Assembly (NCBI GenBank): GCA_021737645.1
Contig: JAIPDO010000005.1
Span: 44,009 to 108,008 of the forward strand
Length of the DNA stretch: 64,000 nt
Reading direction: 5' to 3'
Source: Desulfarculaceae bacterium
Lineage (GTDB): Bacteria; Desulfobacterota; Desulfarculia; Desulfarculales; Desulfarculaceae
Positions 34,377 to 43,289 of the stretch are shown in pieces. The position numbers and the translations under genes are program-made. The notes beneath the pieces are model-generated. The model was not told the DNA's origin, did no database searches, and worked only from the letters and a program-made list of their open reading frames with translations. Within the stretch, counting starts at the first letter, position 1, and every line of letters begins with the position of its first letter.

Positions 34377-34784
34377 CTAAAACTGGCTTTCCATCGCTCC
34401 ATAGGAACAGGCGGCGATGCACGACTCGCACATTATGCAGTGGGAGGGCTCGAAGACGATCTCCCGGCTCACCGGCTCCACGGTCAGGGCATCGGTGGGG
34501 CACACCGCGGTGCAGGCGGTGCACTGCACGCAGTTCTCGCCGTAGTGGCGCATCTCCTGGACCATGGGGTCCACCTGCACGCCCTGCTCCTCCAGGTAGT
34601 CCAGACCGGCCTTGATGCTCTTGGCCGAGCCCTTGAGCTGCATGACGATGCGGCCACTTTCCCGGGGCACCACCCTGGCCCGCAGGATGTTGACTTCCAG
34701 GTCGAACTGGCGGATCAGATCACTGGTGACCGGCTGCTGAATGAGCCGGGGGGGAAAACTTAGAACGAGCTTTTTCTTGACCAT
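34377..34784 (-). CDS. NIL domain plus 2[4Fe-4S] ferredoxin, homocysteine biosynthesis partner
   Basis: 135 residues. Residues 1-75 form a NIL domain (ligand-binding ACT-like fold also found in MetN). Residues 85-126 hold two cluster motifs: C85xxC88xxC91xxxC95-P and C116xxC119xxC122xxxC126. This pairing with a COG1900 protein matches the MA1822/MA1821 system of methanogens and sulfate reducers, where both are needed to make homocysteine from aspartate semialdehyde and sulfide. The ferredoxin part presumably supplies electrons. Last gene of the operon, 28 bases after the COG1900 gene. Confidence 0.9.
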   Translation of the reverse strand: MVKKKLVLSFPPRLIQQPVTSDLIRQFDLEVNILRARVVPRESGRIVMQLKGSAKSIKAGLDYLEEQGVQVDPMVQEMRHYGENCVQCTACTAVCPTDALTVEPVSREIVFEPSHCIMCESCIAACSYGAMESQF

Positions 34785-34812
34785 GGCCCTGCTCCTTTCT
34801 CGCGGTGTGGTT

Positions 34813-35988
34813 CTACAGGCCCTGGGCCAACTCGGCCCCAGGAAGAGCGGCGGACGGACGGGTCAGCAAAAAGCTGCCCTGGGCGATGCGCTGTTTGAGC
34901 TCCAAGGCCACTTCCCGGCCACGGGCCCGGCTGGCCATGCCGCCGGTGGGCAATTTCTTGCCGTCCACCTCGATCGACCCGCTCATGAGCTGGGCCATGG
35001 AGACCCGCCCCAGGGCGCCGGGGCGCCCCAGGGGATAGGCCTCGGAATAATCCACCACGGGGAAGGTGATGTCCTCGTCGGTCACCGCCGCGTAGGCGAT
35101 CACCTCTTCGTCCACCACCGGCAGGGGGATGCCCAGGCCCACGGCCAGGGAAGATCCGTAGCCGGCAATGGATGCCGCCCTGATATAGCGGTCGCTCATG
35201 CCGTTCAGGTCGCCGATGACCGCCAGGGTGGCCGAGGGGGTCAGGGGCAGCCCCTTTTCGTCGCGCTCGGGATCGGCAACATGCTGGGTTCCCGGCCAGA
35301 CGACATAGCCGTCGCCTCCGCCCAGGAAGATGCGGGTGCCGATGCCCAGGGTGCGCAGCCTGGGGTCGTTGAGCAGCGGGCTCAAGGCCCCGCAGGTGGC
35401 GAAGTTGGCGTTACCCAGGCGCGGTTTCAGCACACCCATGTAGGTGTAGATGGTGCGCTCGCCCAGGTTCACCGCCACGTTGTAGAGTTGGTAGGCGTTG
35501 CGGGGGTTGAAAAGCACCGCGTTGTTCATGTCGCTGAGGCCCAACTCGGCGTCGTACTCTTTGCGGGGGTAGCAGTCGGTGCCGTAGGTGCGCACCTGAA
35601 GCCTGACCTTCTCCCCAGCCACCAGTTTTTGGATGACGTGAGCCCCGCCGAACTTGAACAGACCGGGATAGACCGCGTTGCGCGGGTCCTCGTCGGTCAT
35701 GGCCGAGCAGCCGACCATGATGTCGGCGGCGGCCCAGCCTGCGTAGGCGGCCACGCCGTCCACGGTAACCCGTCCGCCCCCGCACTTGATCTTGGGGGTG
35801 GACTGCTTGATATTAAAGTAGATCCCCGAGGAGCACATGGGCCCAAAGGTGCCGGTGGTGACCACGTCAACCATTCGGGCCGTCTTCTTGACGCCCTGTT
35901 CCTTGACCATGTCCACGACCTCTTCGGCCGTGACCACCACCACTTTGCCCGACTTAATTTTGTCGTTGATCTCCTCGAGGCTCCTCAT
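34813..35988 (-). CDS. Sulfide-dependent homocysteine synthase (COG1900/DUF39)
   Basis: 391 residues, full length for the DUF39/HcyBio family. Cys52 in GPMCSSG and Cys139 in TDCYPRKEY are the likely catalytic cysteines by comparison with MA1821, where two Cys were reported as essential (the equivalence is my inference). Gly-rich stretches IFLGGGDG and LNGMSDRY also fit the family. It forms homocysteine from aspartate semialdehyde without O-acyl-homoserine. It is followed by its NIL/ferredoxin partner and preceded by an Rrf2 regulator 15 bases away. Confidence 0.9.
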   Translation of the reverse strand: MRSLEEINDKIKSGKVVVVTAEEVVDMVKEQGVKKTARMVDVVTTGTFGPMCSSGIYFNIKQSTPKIKCGGGRVTVDGVAAYAGWAAADIMVGCSAMTDEDPRNAVYPGLFKFGGAHVIQKLVAGEKVRLQVRTYGTDCYPRKEYDAELGLSDMNNAVLFNPRNAYQLYNVAVNLGERTIYTYMGVLKPRLGNANFATCGALSPLLNDPRLRTLGIGTRIFLGGGDGYVVWPGTQHVADPERDEKGLPLTPSATLAVIGDLNGMSDRYIRAASIAGYGSSLAVGLGIPLPVVDEEVIAYAAVTDEDITFPVVDYSEAYPLGRPGALGRVSMAQLMSGSIEVDGKKLPTGGMASRARGREVALELKQRIAQGSFLLTRPSAALPGAELAQGL

Positions 35989-36003
35989 GGCTGTCTCCTT
36001 TGT

Positions 36004-36456
36004 TTAACCTACTGCTGCCGCCTCTGCCGCCTGGCAGGTCCGATCCCTCTCCTTTTGACGCCGAACCATTTCGGCCAAGGAGATGTTGGAAAGAAAGTCC
36101 ACCAACAACTGACCCATGTCGCCCCACACCATGTGCACGGTGCAGCCGCCCACGCGGTCGCAGTAGTTGGCGTCTTGCACGCACTCCACCGGGGCCAGAG
36201 GCCCTTCCAGGCTACGCACGATATCATACAGGGAGATGCTGTCCGGGTCGCTGGAAAGTAGATAACCGCCGCGCGCGCCGCGCACGCTCTTTACCAGGCC
36301 CGCTCCCTTGAGGGGGATGAGCAGCTGCTCCAGATATTTGGCGGAAATCTCCTGGCGCGAGGCCAGATCACGAAGGGGCACCGGCCCCTTGCCGGCGTTG
36401 ATGGCCAATTCCAACATGGCCCGCACACCGTAGCGTCCTCTTGTGGAAAGTTTCAT
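36004..36456 (-). CDS. Rrf2 family transcriptional regulator with IscR-like Fe-S ligands
   Basis: 150 residues. An N-terminal winged helix (MKLSTRGRYGVRAMLELA, recognition part QEISAKYLEQLL) is followed by a dimerisation helix. Cys92, Cys99, Cys105 and His108 reproduce the IscR cluster-binding pattern (C-x6-C-x5-C-x2-H), so it should sense Fe-S or sulfur status. In many bacteria such a gene precedes iscS; here it precedes homocysteine synthesis instead. It overlaps the mnmA stop (ATGA), so it is co-expressed with mnmA and may regulate its own promoter at 37559-37587. No clear IscR-type operator is visible there. Confidence 0.92.
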   Translation of the reverse strand: MKLSTRGRYGVRAMLELAINAGKGPVPLRDLASRQEISAKYLEQLLIPLKGAGLVKSVRGARGGYLLSSDPDSISLYDIVRSLEGPLAPVECVQDANYCDRVGGCTVHMVWGDMGQLLVDFLSNISLAEMVRRQKERDRTCQAAEAAAVG

Positions 36457-37499
36457 GATGTCCCTATCCTTAATGGTTGTATTGACTTGTTAATCCAAGC
36501 CGAGCCCACGATCTTTCGAGCCCGGTAAAAAACCGCCAACTGGCCCGGGGCCACCGCCCCTTGCTCTTGGGTGAACAACACCCGCAAACCTTGGCCTTTT
36601 GGCTCCACCCGACACTTGACGCCTGGGTGGGAATAACGAAAACGCACCGTAAATTCTTCATCGTAGCGGGGCGGCCGGTACCACAGGGGCTCTACGGCCT
36701 CCAGGCCCAGGGTGGTCAACTCGGGCCTGGTCCCTACCCGCACCGCGGCCCGTGTGCCGTCCAGGCCGGTTACGTAGACCGGTTGGCCCATGGCCAGGCC
36801 CAAGCCCCGCCGTTGTCCCACCGTGAAGCGGTGCAGCCCATCGTGCCGCCCCAACTGATTGCCCTGGGCGTCTTCCAACACCCCGGGCCTGATCCCCCCC
36901 CGCTGCTTCATTAACTCGTCCCAGCCGCCGGGGGGCAAAAAACAGCAATCCTGGCTCTCAGGCCTATGGGCGGCTACCAGCCCCTCCTGGGCCGCCAGGC
37001 GGCGCACCAGACCCTTTTCCATCTCCCCCAGGGGGAACATGAGCCGGGCCAGCAAGGCGGGCTCCACCCGGGCCAGGAAATAGGCCTGGCTCTTGCTCCG
37101 GTCCTCTGCCTCGGCCAACCCCCAACCCTCGGAGCTTTGCTCCAGGCGGGCGTAGTGTCCTGTGGCCAGGGCCTCACAGCCCAATTCGCTGGCCGCCTCC
37201 CAAAGCAGGGGCAGCTTGACCCCGGCGTTGCACAGGGCGCAGGGGTTGGGGGTCAGCCCCCCGGCGTATGCCGCCGCCACCGGCCCCAAAACCCGGTCTT
37301 CGAAGGGACCGGCAGCCTCAACCACCTGATGCTCCAGGCCCAATTGGCCCGCTGCCGCGGCCCCAGCGCGCCAGGCCTGGTCAGGCCCCGCGCCCAAACG
37401 CAGACTCAGCCCCACTATCTGGTGACCCGCCTGCTTTAAAACAAGCGCAGCCAAGGAGGAGTCCACGCCCCCGCTCATGGCCACTGCTAGCTTCGCCAA
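36453..37499 (-). CDS. mnmA: tRNA-specific 2-thiouridylase
   Basis: 348 residues. The PP-loop SGGVDSS lies at the N-terminus, NPCALCN holds the first catalytic Cys, and SQDCCF the second. GQRRGLG is the family's late motif. It thiolates U34 of tRNAs for Lys, Glu and Gln with sulfur relayed from a cysteine desulfurase. Start TTG 37499 is preferred (GGGGGAAG 5 bases upstream, protein begins MAKLAVAMSGG); a TTG at 37520 would add 7 residues. First gene of the operon with the Rrf2 regulator and the homocysteine pair. A near-consensus promoter lies about 60 bases upstream. Confidence 0.93.
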   Translation of the reverse strand: MAKLAVAMSGGVDSSLAALVLKQAGHQIVGLSLRLGAGPDQAWRAGAAAAGQLGLEHQVVEAAGPFEDRVLGPVAAAYAGGLTPNPCALCNAGVKLPLLWEAASELGCEALATGHYARLEQSSEGWGLAEAEDRSKSQAYFLARVEPALLARLMFPLGEMEKGLVRRLAAQEGLVAAHRPESQDCCFLPPGGWDELMKQRGGIRPGVLEDAQGNQLGRHDGLHRFTVGQRRGLGLAMGQPVYVTGLDGTRAAVRVGTRPELTTLGLEAVEPLWYRPPRYDEEFTVRFRYSHPGVKCRVEPKGQGLRVLFTQEQGAVAPGQLAVFYRARKIVGSAWINKSIQPLRIGTS

Positions 37500-37558
37500 C
37501 TTTACTTCCCCCTGCCGCAAAATTCATAGAGAGTGCATGGTCTTTAGGGAGAATTAAG

Positions 37559-37587
37559 AATATATCTGCGGGGGTTAAACCTGTCAA
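37559..37587 (-). promoter_or_regulatory. Near-consensus sigma-70 promoter of the mnmA operon
   Basis: On the minus strand: TTGACA (37582-37587), a 17-base spacer and TATATT (37559-37564). The -35 is perfect and the -10 has 5 of 6. It sits in an AT-rich gap (37521-37708) and predicts transcription starting near 37552, about 50 bases before mnmA. Confidence 0.8.
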
Positions 37588-37708
37588 CGTGAATGCCTTG
37601 AAAAAACCTATGAAATAATACCTTTAACTTTTACCAGACGGCTTTATTGCGTAAAACCACGTATTTATTGATTAATAGTAAATAATTGCTTACAGGCTCA
37701 CGGCGGGG

Positions 37709-38164
37709 TCAGCGCTTGAGGGCCCGGGCCATCTCCCTCTGCTGTTCGCGCTTTTTAATGCTTGCCCGCTTGTCGTGCTTTTTCTTGCCCCTGGCCAGGG
37801 CCAGTTCGACCTTGGCCTTGCCCCGTTTGAAATACATGGCCGTGGGGATAAGGCTGTAGCCCTGCTCGGCCAGTTTGACCCCCAGGCGCTTTAGCTCGCG
37901 CTTGTGCAACAGGAGCTTGCGCTGGCGGGTGGGCTCATGGTTGTCGTAATAGGCAAAGGGGTAGGGCTGGATCTGGCAACCCACCAGCCAGGCCTCTCCA
38001 TTGCTGACCTTGGCGTAGGCCTCGCTCAGGCTGGCCTTGCCCAGGCGCAGGGATTTGACCTCGGTGCCGGTGAGCACCAGGCCCGCCTCGAAGCGGTCGC
38101 TAAGCTCGTAGTCGAAGCGGGCCTTCTTGTTGCGGGCCACTATCTTGATGTTGCCGCCTTCCAT
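37709..38164 (-). CDS. smpB: SsrA-binding protein
   Basis: 151 residues, typical SmpB length. It starts with NKKARFDYEL, contains GTEVKSLRLGKASL and ends in a basic tail (GKKKHDKRASIKKREQQREMARALKR region). It binds tmRNA and delivers it to stalled ribosomes. It follows ptsI by 9 bases and closes the long minus-strand housekeeping run. No tmRNA gene is seen in the gap downstream. Confidence 0.95.
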   Translation of the reverse strand: MEGGNIKIVARNKKARFDYELSDRFEAGLVLTGTEVKSLRLGKASLSEAYAKVSNGEAWLVGCQIQPYPFAYYDNHEPTRQRKLLLHKRELKRLGVKLAEQGYSLIPTAMYFKRGKAKVELALARGKKKHDKRASIKKREQQREMARALKR

Positions 38165-38173
38165 GGCCCTACC

Positions 38174-39958
38174 CTAGCCCAGATCTTCGGGTAACGGAGT
38201 GCGGGGGGCCAGGATCTCGGGGAAATGCCGGGCCAGCTCCCCCTGCATGAAGCGGCCCACCTCGGCGGCGGTGGCGTAGCCCAAGGCCTGCTCGGCCAGG
38301 CCCGCCCACTCCTCGGCCGAGGCCAGGCGCAGCACCTGCTTTACCCGAGGGATGGCCAGGGGGTTCATGGACAGCGAATCCAGGCCAAGGCCCAAGAGCA
38401 GGGGCACGTCGCGGGCATCGCCGGCCATCTCGCCGCACATGCCCACGGGTATGCCCGCGCCGTGGGCGGCGGTGACCACTTGGCGCACCATCCTGAGCAC
38501 CGCCGGGTGCAGGGGCTGGTACAGATGGGCCACGAACTCGTTAACCCGGTCGATGGCCAGGGTGTACTGGATCAGGTCGTTGGTGCCTATGGAGAAAAAG
38601 TCGGCGTGTTGGGCCAGCAGATCGGCCACGGCCACCGCCGAGGGCACCTCGATCATGATGCCCACCTTGAGATCCGGGTCAAACGGTATGCCTTCGCCGG
38701 CCAGTTCCCGCTTGACATCTTCGAGCATCTGGCGGGCCTGCAACAGCTCGCCCACGCCGGAGATGAGAGGGAACATCACCCGCACCTCGCCATGCACCGA
38801 GGCGCGCAGGATGGCCCTGAGCTGGGTGCGGAACAGCGACGGCTCCTTGAGGCAGTAGCGGATGGCCCTGAGCCCCAAGGCCGGGTTGATCTCCGGGGCC
38901 AACTCCAGGGAGCTGGCGAACTTGTCCCCGCCGATGTCCAGGGTGCGGATGTTCACCGGCCGCCCGTCCAGGCGCTGGGCCACGGCGGCGAAGTTGGTGA
39001 ACAGCTCTTCCTCGGTGGGCAGGGTCTTCTGGCTCACATAGAGGAACTCGGTGCGGAACAGGCCCACCGCCTCGGCCCCGTAGTTGAGCGCGGTGCCCAC
39101 CTCCTCGGCCAGCTCTATGTTGGCCCCCACCTCCAGGCAGCGGCCGTCCGCCGTGGCCGCGGGCAAATGGGCCTGGGCCAGGATCTCCTGGGCGTAGATC
39201 TCGTAGGCTTCCTGCTTGTCCCGGTAATCGTGCAGAGTCTCCTCTTCGGGGTGCACGATTATGGTGCCGTTGGAGCCGTCCACGATGACGAAATCGCCGC
39301 TGGTAACCTCGGCGCTCACCCGCTCCAGGCCCACCACCGCCGGGATGGCCTTGGCCTGGGCCATGATGGCAGTGTGGCTGGTGGGGCCGCCCATGTCGGT
39401 GACGAAACCCATGATCCAGCCCAGATCCATCTGGGTGGTCTCGGCCGGGCTCAGGTCGTGGGCCACCACCACCACCTTCTCGCGGATGGTGGACAGCTCG
39501 ATGCCGTTGTTGCCCGAAAGATGGCGAAGCACCTGCCCGGCCACATATTCCACGTCCGAGGCCCGGGAGCGGATGTAGTTGTCCTTGACCTTTTCGAAGA
39601 TGCCCTTGGCCTCGGCCTCGGCCAGGCCCAGAGCCCACTCGGCGTTGATGAGCTGGGAGCGGATCAGCTCTTCGGAACGCTGGGAGATCATCTTGTCGCC
39701 CAGAATGCCCAGGTGAGCTTCGATGATGTAGGCGTAGTCGGCCAGATCGGGCCCCAGCTCGGCCTTGGCCGCGTTAAGCTCGTTTTGGGCCGCGCCCACC
39801 GCTTCCCGGAAGCGCTCCACCTCCCGATCCACCTGGTCTTCGGCCAGGGGGCGGTAAGGAACCTGCACCGGGCTGCGGCTGACCACCAGGGCCCGCCCAA
39901 TGGCTATGCCCGGGCTGGCGCCCACCCCGCGCATTATTTTTTCGGCGCTGGAACTCAA
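38174..39958 (-). CDS. ptsI: Phosphoenolpyruvate-protein phosphotransferase (PTS enzyme I)
   Basis: 594 residues. The N-terminal part contains GGPTSHTAIMA with the phosphorylated His195. The PEP-binding TIM barrel has RTEFLY, MVREVPSA-like and VGMCGEMAGD segments with the C-terminal catalytic Cys. It transfers phosphate from PEP to HPr. Its ATG overlaps the stop of the rsmI::HPr gene by 4 bases, so enzyme I and its phosphoacceptor are co-translated. No sugar permease EII is in the window, so a regulatory PTS is possible. Confidence 0.95.
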   Translation of the reverse strand: MSSSAEKIMRGVGASPGIAIGRALVVSRSPVQVPYRPLAEDQVDREVERFREAVGAAQNELNAAKAELGPDLADYAYIIEAHLGILGDKMISQRSEELIRSQLINAEWALGLAEAEAKGIFEKVKDNYIRSRASDVEYVAGQVLRHLSGNNGIELSTIREKVVVVAHDLSPAETTQMDLGWIMGFVTDMGGPTSHTAIMAQAKAIPAVVGLERVSAEVTSGDFVIVDGSNGTIIVHPEEETLHDYRDKQEAYEIYAQEILAQAHLPAATADGRCLEVGANIELAEEVGTALNYGAEAVGLFRTEFLYVSQKTLPTEEELFTNFAAVAQRLDGRPVNIRTLDIGGDKFASSLELAPEINPALGLRAIRYCLKEPSLFRTQLRAILRASVHGEVRVMFPLISGVGELLQARQMLEDVKRELAGEGIPFDPDLKVGIMIEVPSAVAVADLLAQHADFFSIGTNDLIQYTLAIDRVNEFVAHLYQPLHPAVLRMVRQVVTAAHGAGIPVGMCGEMAGDARDVPLLLGLGLDSLSMNPLAIPRVKQVLRLASAEEWAGLAEQALGYATAAEVGRFMQGELARHFPEILAPRTPLPEDLG

Positions 39959-41106
39959 CGGCCCTCTCCAAACAATCCGGCGAAAAGTTTATCTAAGGCG
40001 TTCAAGGCATCCGCCGCCTGGGGCCCCTCGGCCCGCGCGGTGACCAAGCTGCCCTTGGGCGCGTCCAGGCCCAAGATGGAAAGCACGCTGGAGGCGTCCG
40101 CCTCTTCCTCGCCCTTGCACAAGGTCACCTGGCAATCGAATTTACCCACCGCCTCGGTGATCTTGGCGGCCGCCCTGGCGTGCAGGCCCAAGCTGTTGGC
40201 CACCAGGAGCTGACGTTCCTGAGGTTCTTCCCCGCTGATATCTCCGTGGATCACTGCCTCGTCCCCGTCTTGCTCCGCTTCGGCCCGGCTGGCCAGGATG
40301 ATCTGATAAACCTCTTCGCGGCCCAGGCCCGTGGCCCCGGCCACTTGCTTGGCCAGGGAGCTGGGTTTCAATTCCCCGGCGTCCAGGCCCTCTCGCACCA
40401 GGCGCCGCACCTCGTCCGGGTCGGCCTCCCGGGTCTCACCCGGCCCGATCACCAGGGTAATCTCGCCCCTGAGCTTGTCCGGGTCCAGGCGCCCCGCCAA
40501 CTCGGCGCAGGTGGTGCGCAAAATCTCTTCGTGCAGCTTGGTCAGCTCCCGGCAAACCACCACCTGGCGCTCGCCCAAAACCTCGCCCAAATCCTTGGCC
40601 GCATCGGCCATGCGGTGGGGGGCCTCATAGGCCACCAAGCTCCAGCCGCTGGCCCCGGCTTGCTCCAGCAGGCGCTTGCGCGCCCCGGATTTGACCGGCA
40701 AAAACCCCAGGAACACGAAAGGCGCCTGCTTTATCCCGGCCACGGACAAGGCCGCCGCCAGGGCGCTGGGCCCGGCCACCGGGCTTATGGGGTGCCCCAG
40801 CTTGGCCACCTCCTCCACCACCGCCTGGCCCGGATCGCTGAGCCCCGGCGTGCCGGCGTCGCTTATCAGGGCCACGTCCTTGCCCTCGCCCAGGGCCTCC
40901 AAGACCTTGGCCGCCGCTTGGCGGCGATTGGCCTCCCGGCAGGAGATGAGCCACTTGCCGCTTAGGCCCAGATGGGCCAAAAGCTTTTTGGCCCGCCCCA
41001 CGCTTTCGGCGGCCACCACCGGCGATTCCCTGAGCACCCGCGCCGCCCTTGGGCTCAGGTCCTCCAGATTGCCTATGGGCGTTGCCACCACGAACAGCGT
41101 GGCCAT
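39955..41106 (-). CDS. rsmI: Fusion: RsmI 16S rRNA 2'-O-methyltransferase (C1402) + HPr phosphocarrier
   Basis: 383 residues in one uninterrupted frame. Residues 1-275 are RsmI (SAM-binding tetrapyrrole methylase fold): VATPIGNLEDLSPR at the start, SDAGTPGLSDPG near 82-93, AGPSA near 111 and APHR near 162. A short acidic linker (276-296) follows, then residues 297-383 are a full HPr domain: NSLGLHARAAAKI with phospho-His309 and Arg311, and Ser340 at the position of regulatory Ser46. ATG 41106 has GGGGGACT upstream. Both halves keep their key residues, so each should be active. It ends overlapping ptsI. Confidence 0.92.
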   Translation of the reverse strand: MATLFVVATPIGNLEDLSPRAARVLRESPVVAAESVGRAKKLLAHLGLSGKWLISCREANRRQAAAKVLEALGEGKDVALISDAGTPGLSDPGQAVVEEVAKLGHPISPVAGPSALAAALSVAGIKQAPFVFLGFLPVKSGARKRLLEQAGASGWSLVAYEAPHRMADAAKDLGEVLGERQVVVCRELTKLHEEILRTTCAELAGRLDPDKLRGEITLVIGPGETREADPDEVRRLVREGLDAGELKPSSLAKQVAGATGLGREEVYQIILASRAEAEQDGDEAVIHGDISGEEPQERQLLVANSLGLHARAAAKITEAVGKFDCQVTLCKGEEEADASSVLSILGLDAPKGSLVTARAEGPQAADALNALDKLFAGLFGEGR

Positions 41107-41108
41107 AT

Positions 41109-41477
41109 TCAGTCCCCCAGCCGAAAAGCGTCCGGCAGGTGACGCAGCTTGGGTGGCCCGGAGCCCATGTCCACGGCCACCACATCGAAGCGGCACGGCG
41201 GGGAAGGCGGGCCCAGTTCGGCCAGATAGGCCGCCGCCGCCCGGCCCAGGCGCTCTTGTTTGCGCCGGTCCACCATTTCCTCGGCCCGGCCAAAACCAGC
41301 ATTACTGCGAGCCTTGACCTCCACGAAAACCAGGGTGGGCCCATCCCAGGCCACCAGATCCAACTCGCCGCCTTGGGTGCGCTTGCGCGTGGCCACCACC
41401 TGAAAGCCGCCCCGCTCCAAATGCGCCCTGGCCAGGGCTTCGGCCTCGCGCCCCCGGGCCTCGCCCAGCCTAGCCAA
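41109..41477 (-). CDS. YraN/UPF0102 family, endonuclease-like
   Basis: 122 residues, typical for UPF0102. It has GRxxExxA near the N-terminus, then GELDLVAWDG and FVEVKARS, which match the D-x(n)-E-x-K core of restriction-endonuclease-fold proteins. The cellular function is not established. In many genomes it lies next to rnhB, as here: its start overlaps the end of rnhB by 8 bases. Confidence 0.9.
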   Translation of the reverse strand: MARLGEARGREAEALARAHLERGGFQVVATRKRTQGGELDLVAWDGPTLVFVEVKARSNAGFGRAEEMVDRRKQERLGRAAAAYLAELGPPSPPCRFDVVAVDMGSGPPKLRHLPDAFRLGD

Positions 41478-42108
41478 GGCCCAGATCCAACTGGCGCTGG
41501 GCCACCGGGGCGTAGGAGCGCCGGTGCAGGGGGCAAGGGCCGCAATCGATCAGGGCCTGGCGGTGATCGGCGGTGCCGTATCCCTTGTTGGAGGCAAAAT
41601 TGTATTGCGGCCAAATCCAGTGCATGGCCTGCATTAGCGCGTCGCGCTCCACCTTGGCCACGATGGAGGCCGCGGCCACCGCCGTGCAGGAGCCGTCGCC
41701 GCCCACCACCGCCTCCTGGGGCAGGTCAAGCTCCAAAACAAAGCGCCCATCCACCAGCAAATAGTCCGGTGAGGGCGCTAGGGCGTTCACCGCCCGCCGC
41801 ATGGCCAGAAGGCTGGCCCGGTGGATGTTGATGCGATCAATCTCCTGGGGCGAGGCGGCGGCCACGGCCCAAGCCAGGGCCGTTTGCTTGATGGCCGCCG
41901 ACAGGGTGCGGCGCCGCCTATGGTCCAGGCGCTTGGAGTCGTTCACACCCTGGACACTCCACTGCGGCGGCAAGATGACCGCCGCAGCCACCACCGGCCC
42001 CGCCAGGGGGCCGCGCCCCACCTCATCCACCCCGGCCACTAGACGGTATCCCGAGCGCGACAACAGGCGCTCCCGGGCTCGGCTTGGGCCGGCGGGAGAG
42101 GCGGACAT
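41470..42108 (-). CDS. rnhB: Ribonuclease HII
   Basis: 212 residues. VAGVDEVGRGPLAGPV carries the first catalytic Asp and Glu, and LLVDGRF and ASIVAKVERD the remaining Asp residues. It removes RNA from RNA-DNA hybrids and single ribonucleotides from DNA. It follows rplS after 2 bases in the classic rplS-rnhB-yraN order. Confidence 0.95.
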   Translation of the reverse strand: MSASPAGPSRARERLLSRSGYRLVAGVDEVGRGPLAGPVVAAAVILPPQWSVQGVNDSKRLDHRRRRTLSAAIKQTALAWAVAAASPQEIDRINIHRASLLAMRRAVNALAPSPDYLLVDGRFVLELDLPQEAVVGGDGSCTAVAAASIVAKVERDALMQAMHWIWPQYNFASNKGYGTADHRQALIDCGPCPLHRRSYAPVAQRQLDLGLG

Positions 42109-42110
42109 TC

Positions 42111-42458
42111 CTACCTCCGGGAGGCCTCCTTGATGCGGGCGGCTTTGCCCCTGAGGCCACGCAGGTAGTAGATGCGCCCTTGGCGCACTTTACCACGGGT
42201 GATCACCTCCACCCGGTCCACCACAGGCGAGTTGAGCGGGAAGATACGTTCCACGCCCACGCCGTAGGAGATTTTGCGAACGGTGAAGGTGGCCCCAGGT
42301 CCGTAGCCGCGGCGGCGAAGCACCACGCCCTCGAACATCTGGAGGCGTTCCTTCTCGCCCTCTTTGATGCGCACATGCACCTTTACGGTATCACCGGCGC
42401 GGAACTGGGGGATGTCTACCCTGACCTGTTCCCGCGCAATAAGCTCAATGGGATTCAT
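42111..42458 (-). CDS. rplS: 50S ribosomal protein L19
   Basis: 115 residues, normal L19 length. [27 protein letters not shown] and [14 protein letters not shown] are the conserved blocks. AGGAGG lies just before the ATG. L19 sits at the 30S-50S interface. It follows trmD after an 84-base gap, the usual rpsP-rimM-trmD-rplS order. Confidence 0.97.
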   Translation of the reverse strand: MNPIELIAREQVRVDIPQFRAGDTVKVHVRIKEGEKERLQMFEGVVLRRRGYGPGATFTVRKISYGVGVERIFPLNSPVVDRVEVITRGKVRQGRIYYLRGLRGKAARIKEASRR

Positions 42459-42542
42459 TTGTAAAAACCTCCTGGGAAGCCTCGCCGGCCGCAGAATCCG
42501 ACCGGGTGCGTATTTTACCCTAAATTCCTGTCTTTGCCAGTC

Positions 42543-43289
42543 CTATCCTGGCTCGGCCCCGTCCATCTCGCCCCGTATCTCGGCCAAGAGCTTGTGGTCC
42601 TCTGGGCTCAAGGGGGCCTTGTCCAGCAGCTCGGGACGCTTGATCAAAGTCCGCCGCAACGACTCCTTGCGCCGCCAGCGCTCAATGGCCCCGTGGTTGC
42701 CGCTGGTGAGCACCTCGGGCACCCCCAAGCCCCTGAATTCAGGGGGCCTGGTGTAGTGGGGATGCTCCAGCAAGCCGTCGCTGAAGCTGTCGGCCGCCGC
42801 CGAGCACTCTCCGCCCAGCACCCCGGGGATAAGCCGGCTCACCGCGTCCACCACGGCCAATGCGGGCAATTCGCCTCCGCTGAGCACGAAATCGCCCAGG
42901 GAAATCTCCTGGTCCACGGCCAGCTTGCGAACCCGCTCGTCGATACCCTCGTAGCGCCCGCAGATGATCACCAGGCGCTGAAGCCCAGCCAGCTCGGCGG
43001 CCATCTGCTGGTCAAAGGGCCTCCCCTGGGGGGCCATGAGCACGATGCGCGGCCTGGGCTTGCCCGCCAGGCTCTCCAGGGCGGCGATCAAGGGATCCAC
43101 CTTCATGACCATGCCGTTGCCCCCGCCGTAGGGGGCGTCGTCCACCGTGCGGTGGCGGTCAAAGGCGAAATCGCGGATGTTGGTCATCCGCACCTCGATG
43201 AGACCCGCCTTCTGGGCCCGGCCCAGGATGGAGGCCTTTACATAGGCCTTGCATACTTCGGGCAGGAGGGTGAGGATATCAAATATCAC
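42543..43289 (-). CDS. trmD: tRNA (guanine-N1)-methyltransferase
   Basis: 248 residues. [13 protein letters not shown] and [12 protein letters not shown] are the trefoil-knot SAM-binding motifs, and [14 protein letters not shown] follows. It methylates G37 of tRNAs reading CNN codons and prevents frameshifting. The start overlaps the rimM stop (ATGA). Confidence 0.96.
   Translation of the reverse strand: MIFDILTLLPEVCKAYVKASILGRAQKAGLIEVRMTNIRDFAFDRHRTVDDAPYGGGNGMVMKVDPLIAALESLAGKPRPRIVLMAPQGRPFDQQMAAELAGLQRLVIICGRYEGIDERVRKLAVDQEISLGDFVLSGGELPALAVVDAVSRLIPGVLGGECSAAADSFSDGLLEHPHYTRPPEFRGLGVPEVLTSGNHGAIERWRRKESLRRTLIKRPELLDKAPLSPEDHKLLAEIRGEMDGAEPG

Noticed and set aside
37521..37708. AT-rich gap next to smpB checked for tmRNA (ssrA)
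   Set aside because: It is too short and shows no tRNA-like ends or tag-peptide frame; it holds the mnmA promoter instead.
38225..40213. 662-codon plus-strand open frame
   Set aside because: It is antisense to ptsI and the RsmI-HPr gene, both of which have full motif sets; the composition is Gly/His/Gln-rich and it resembles no family.
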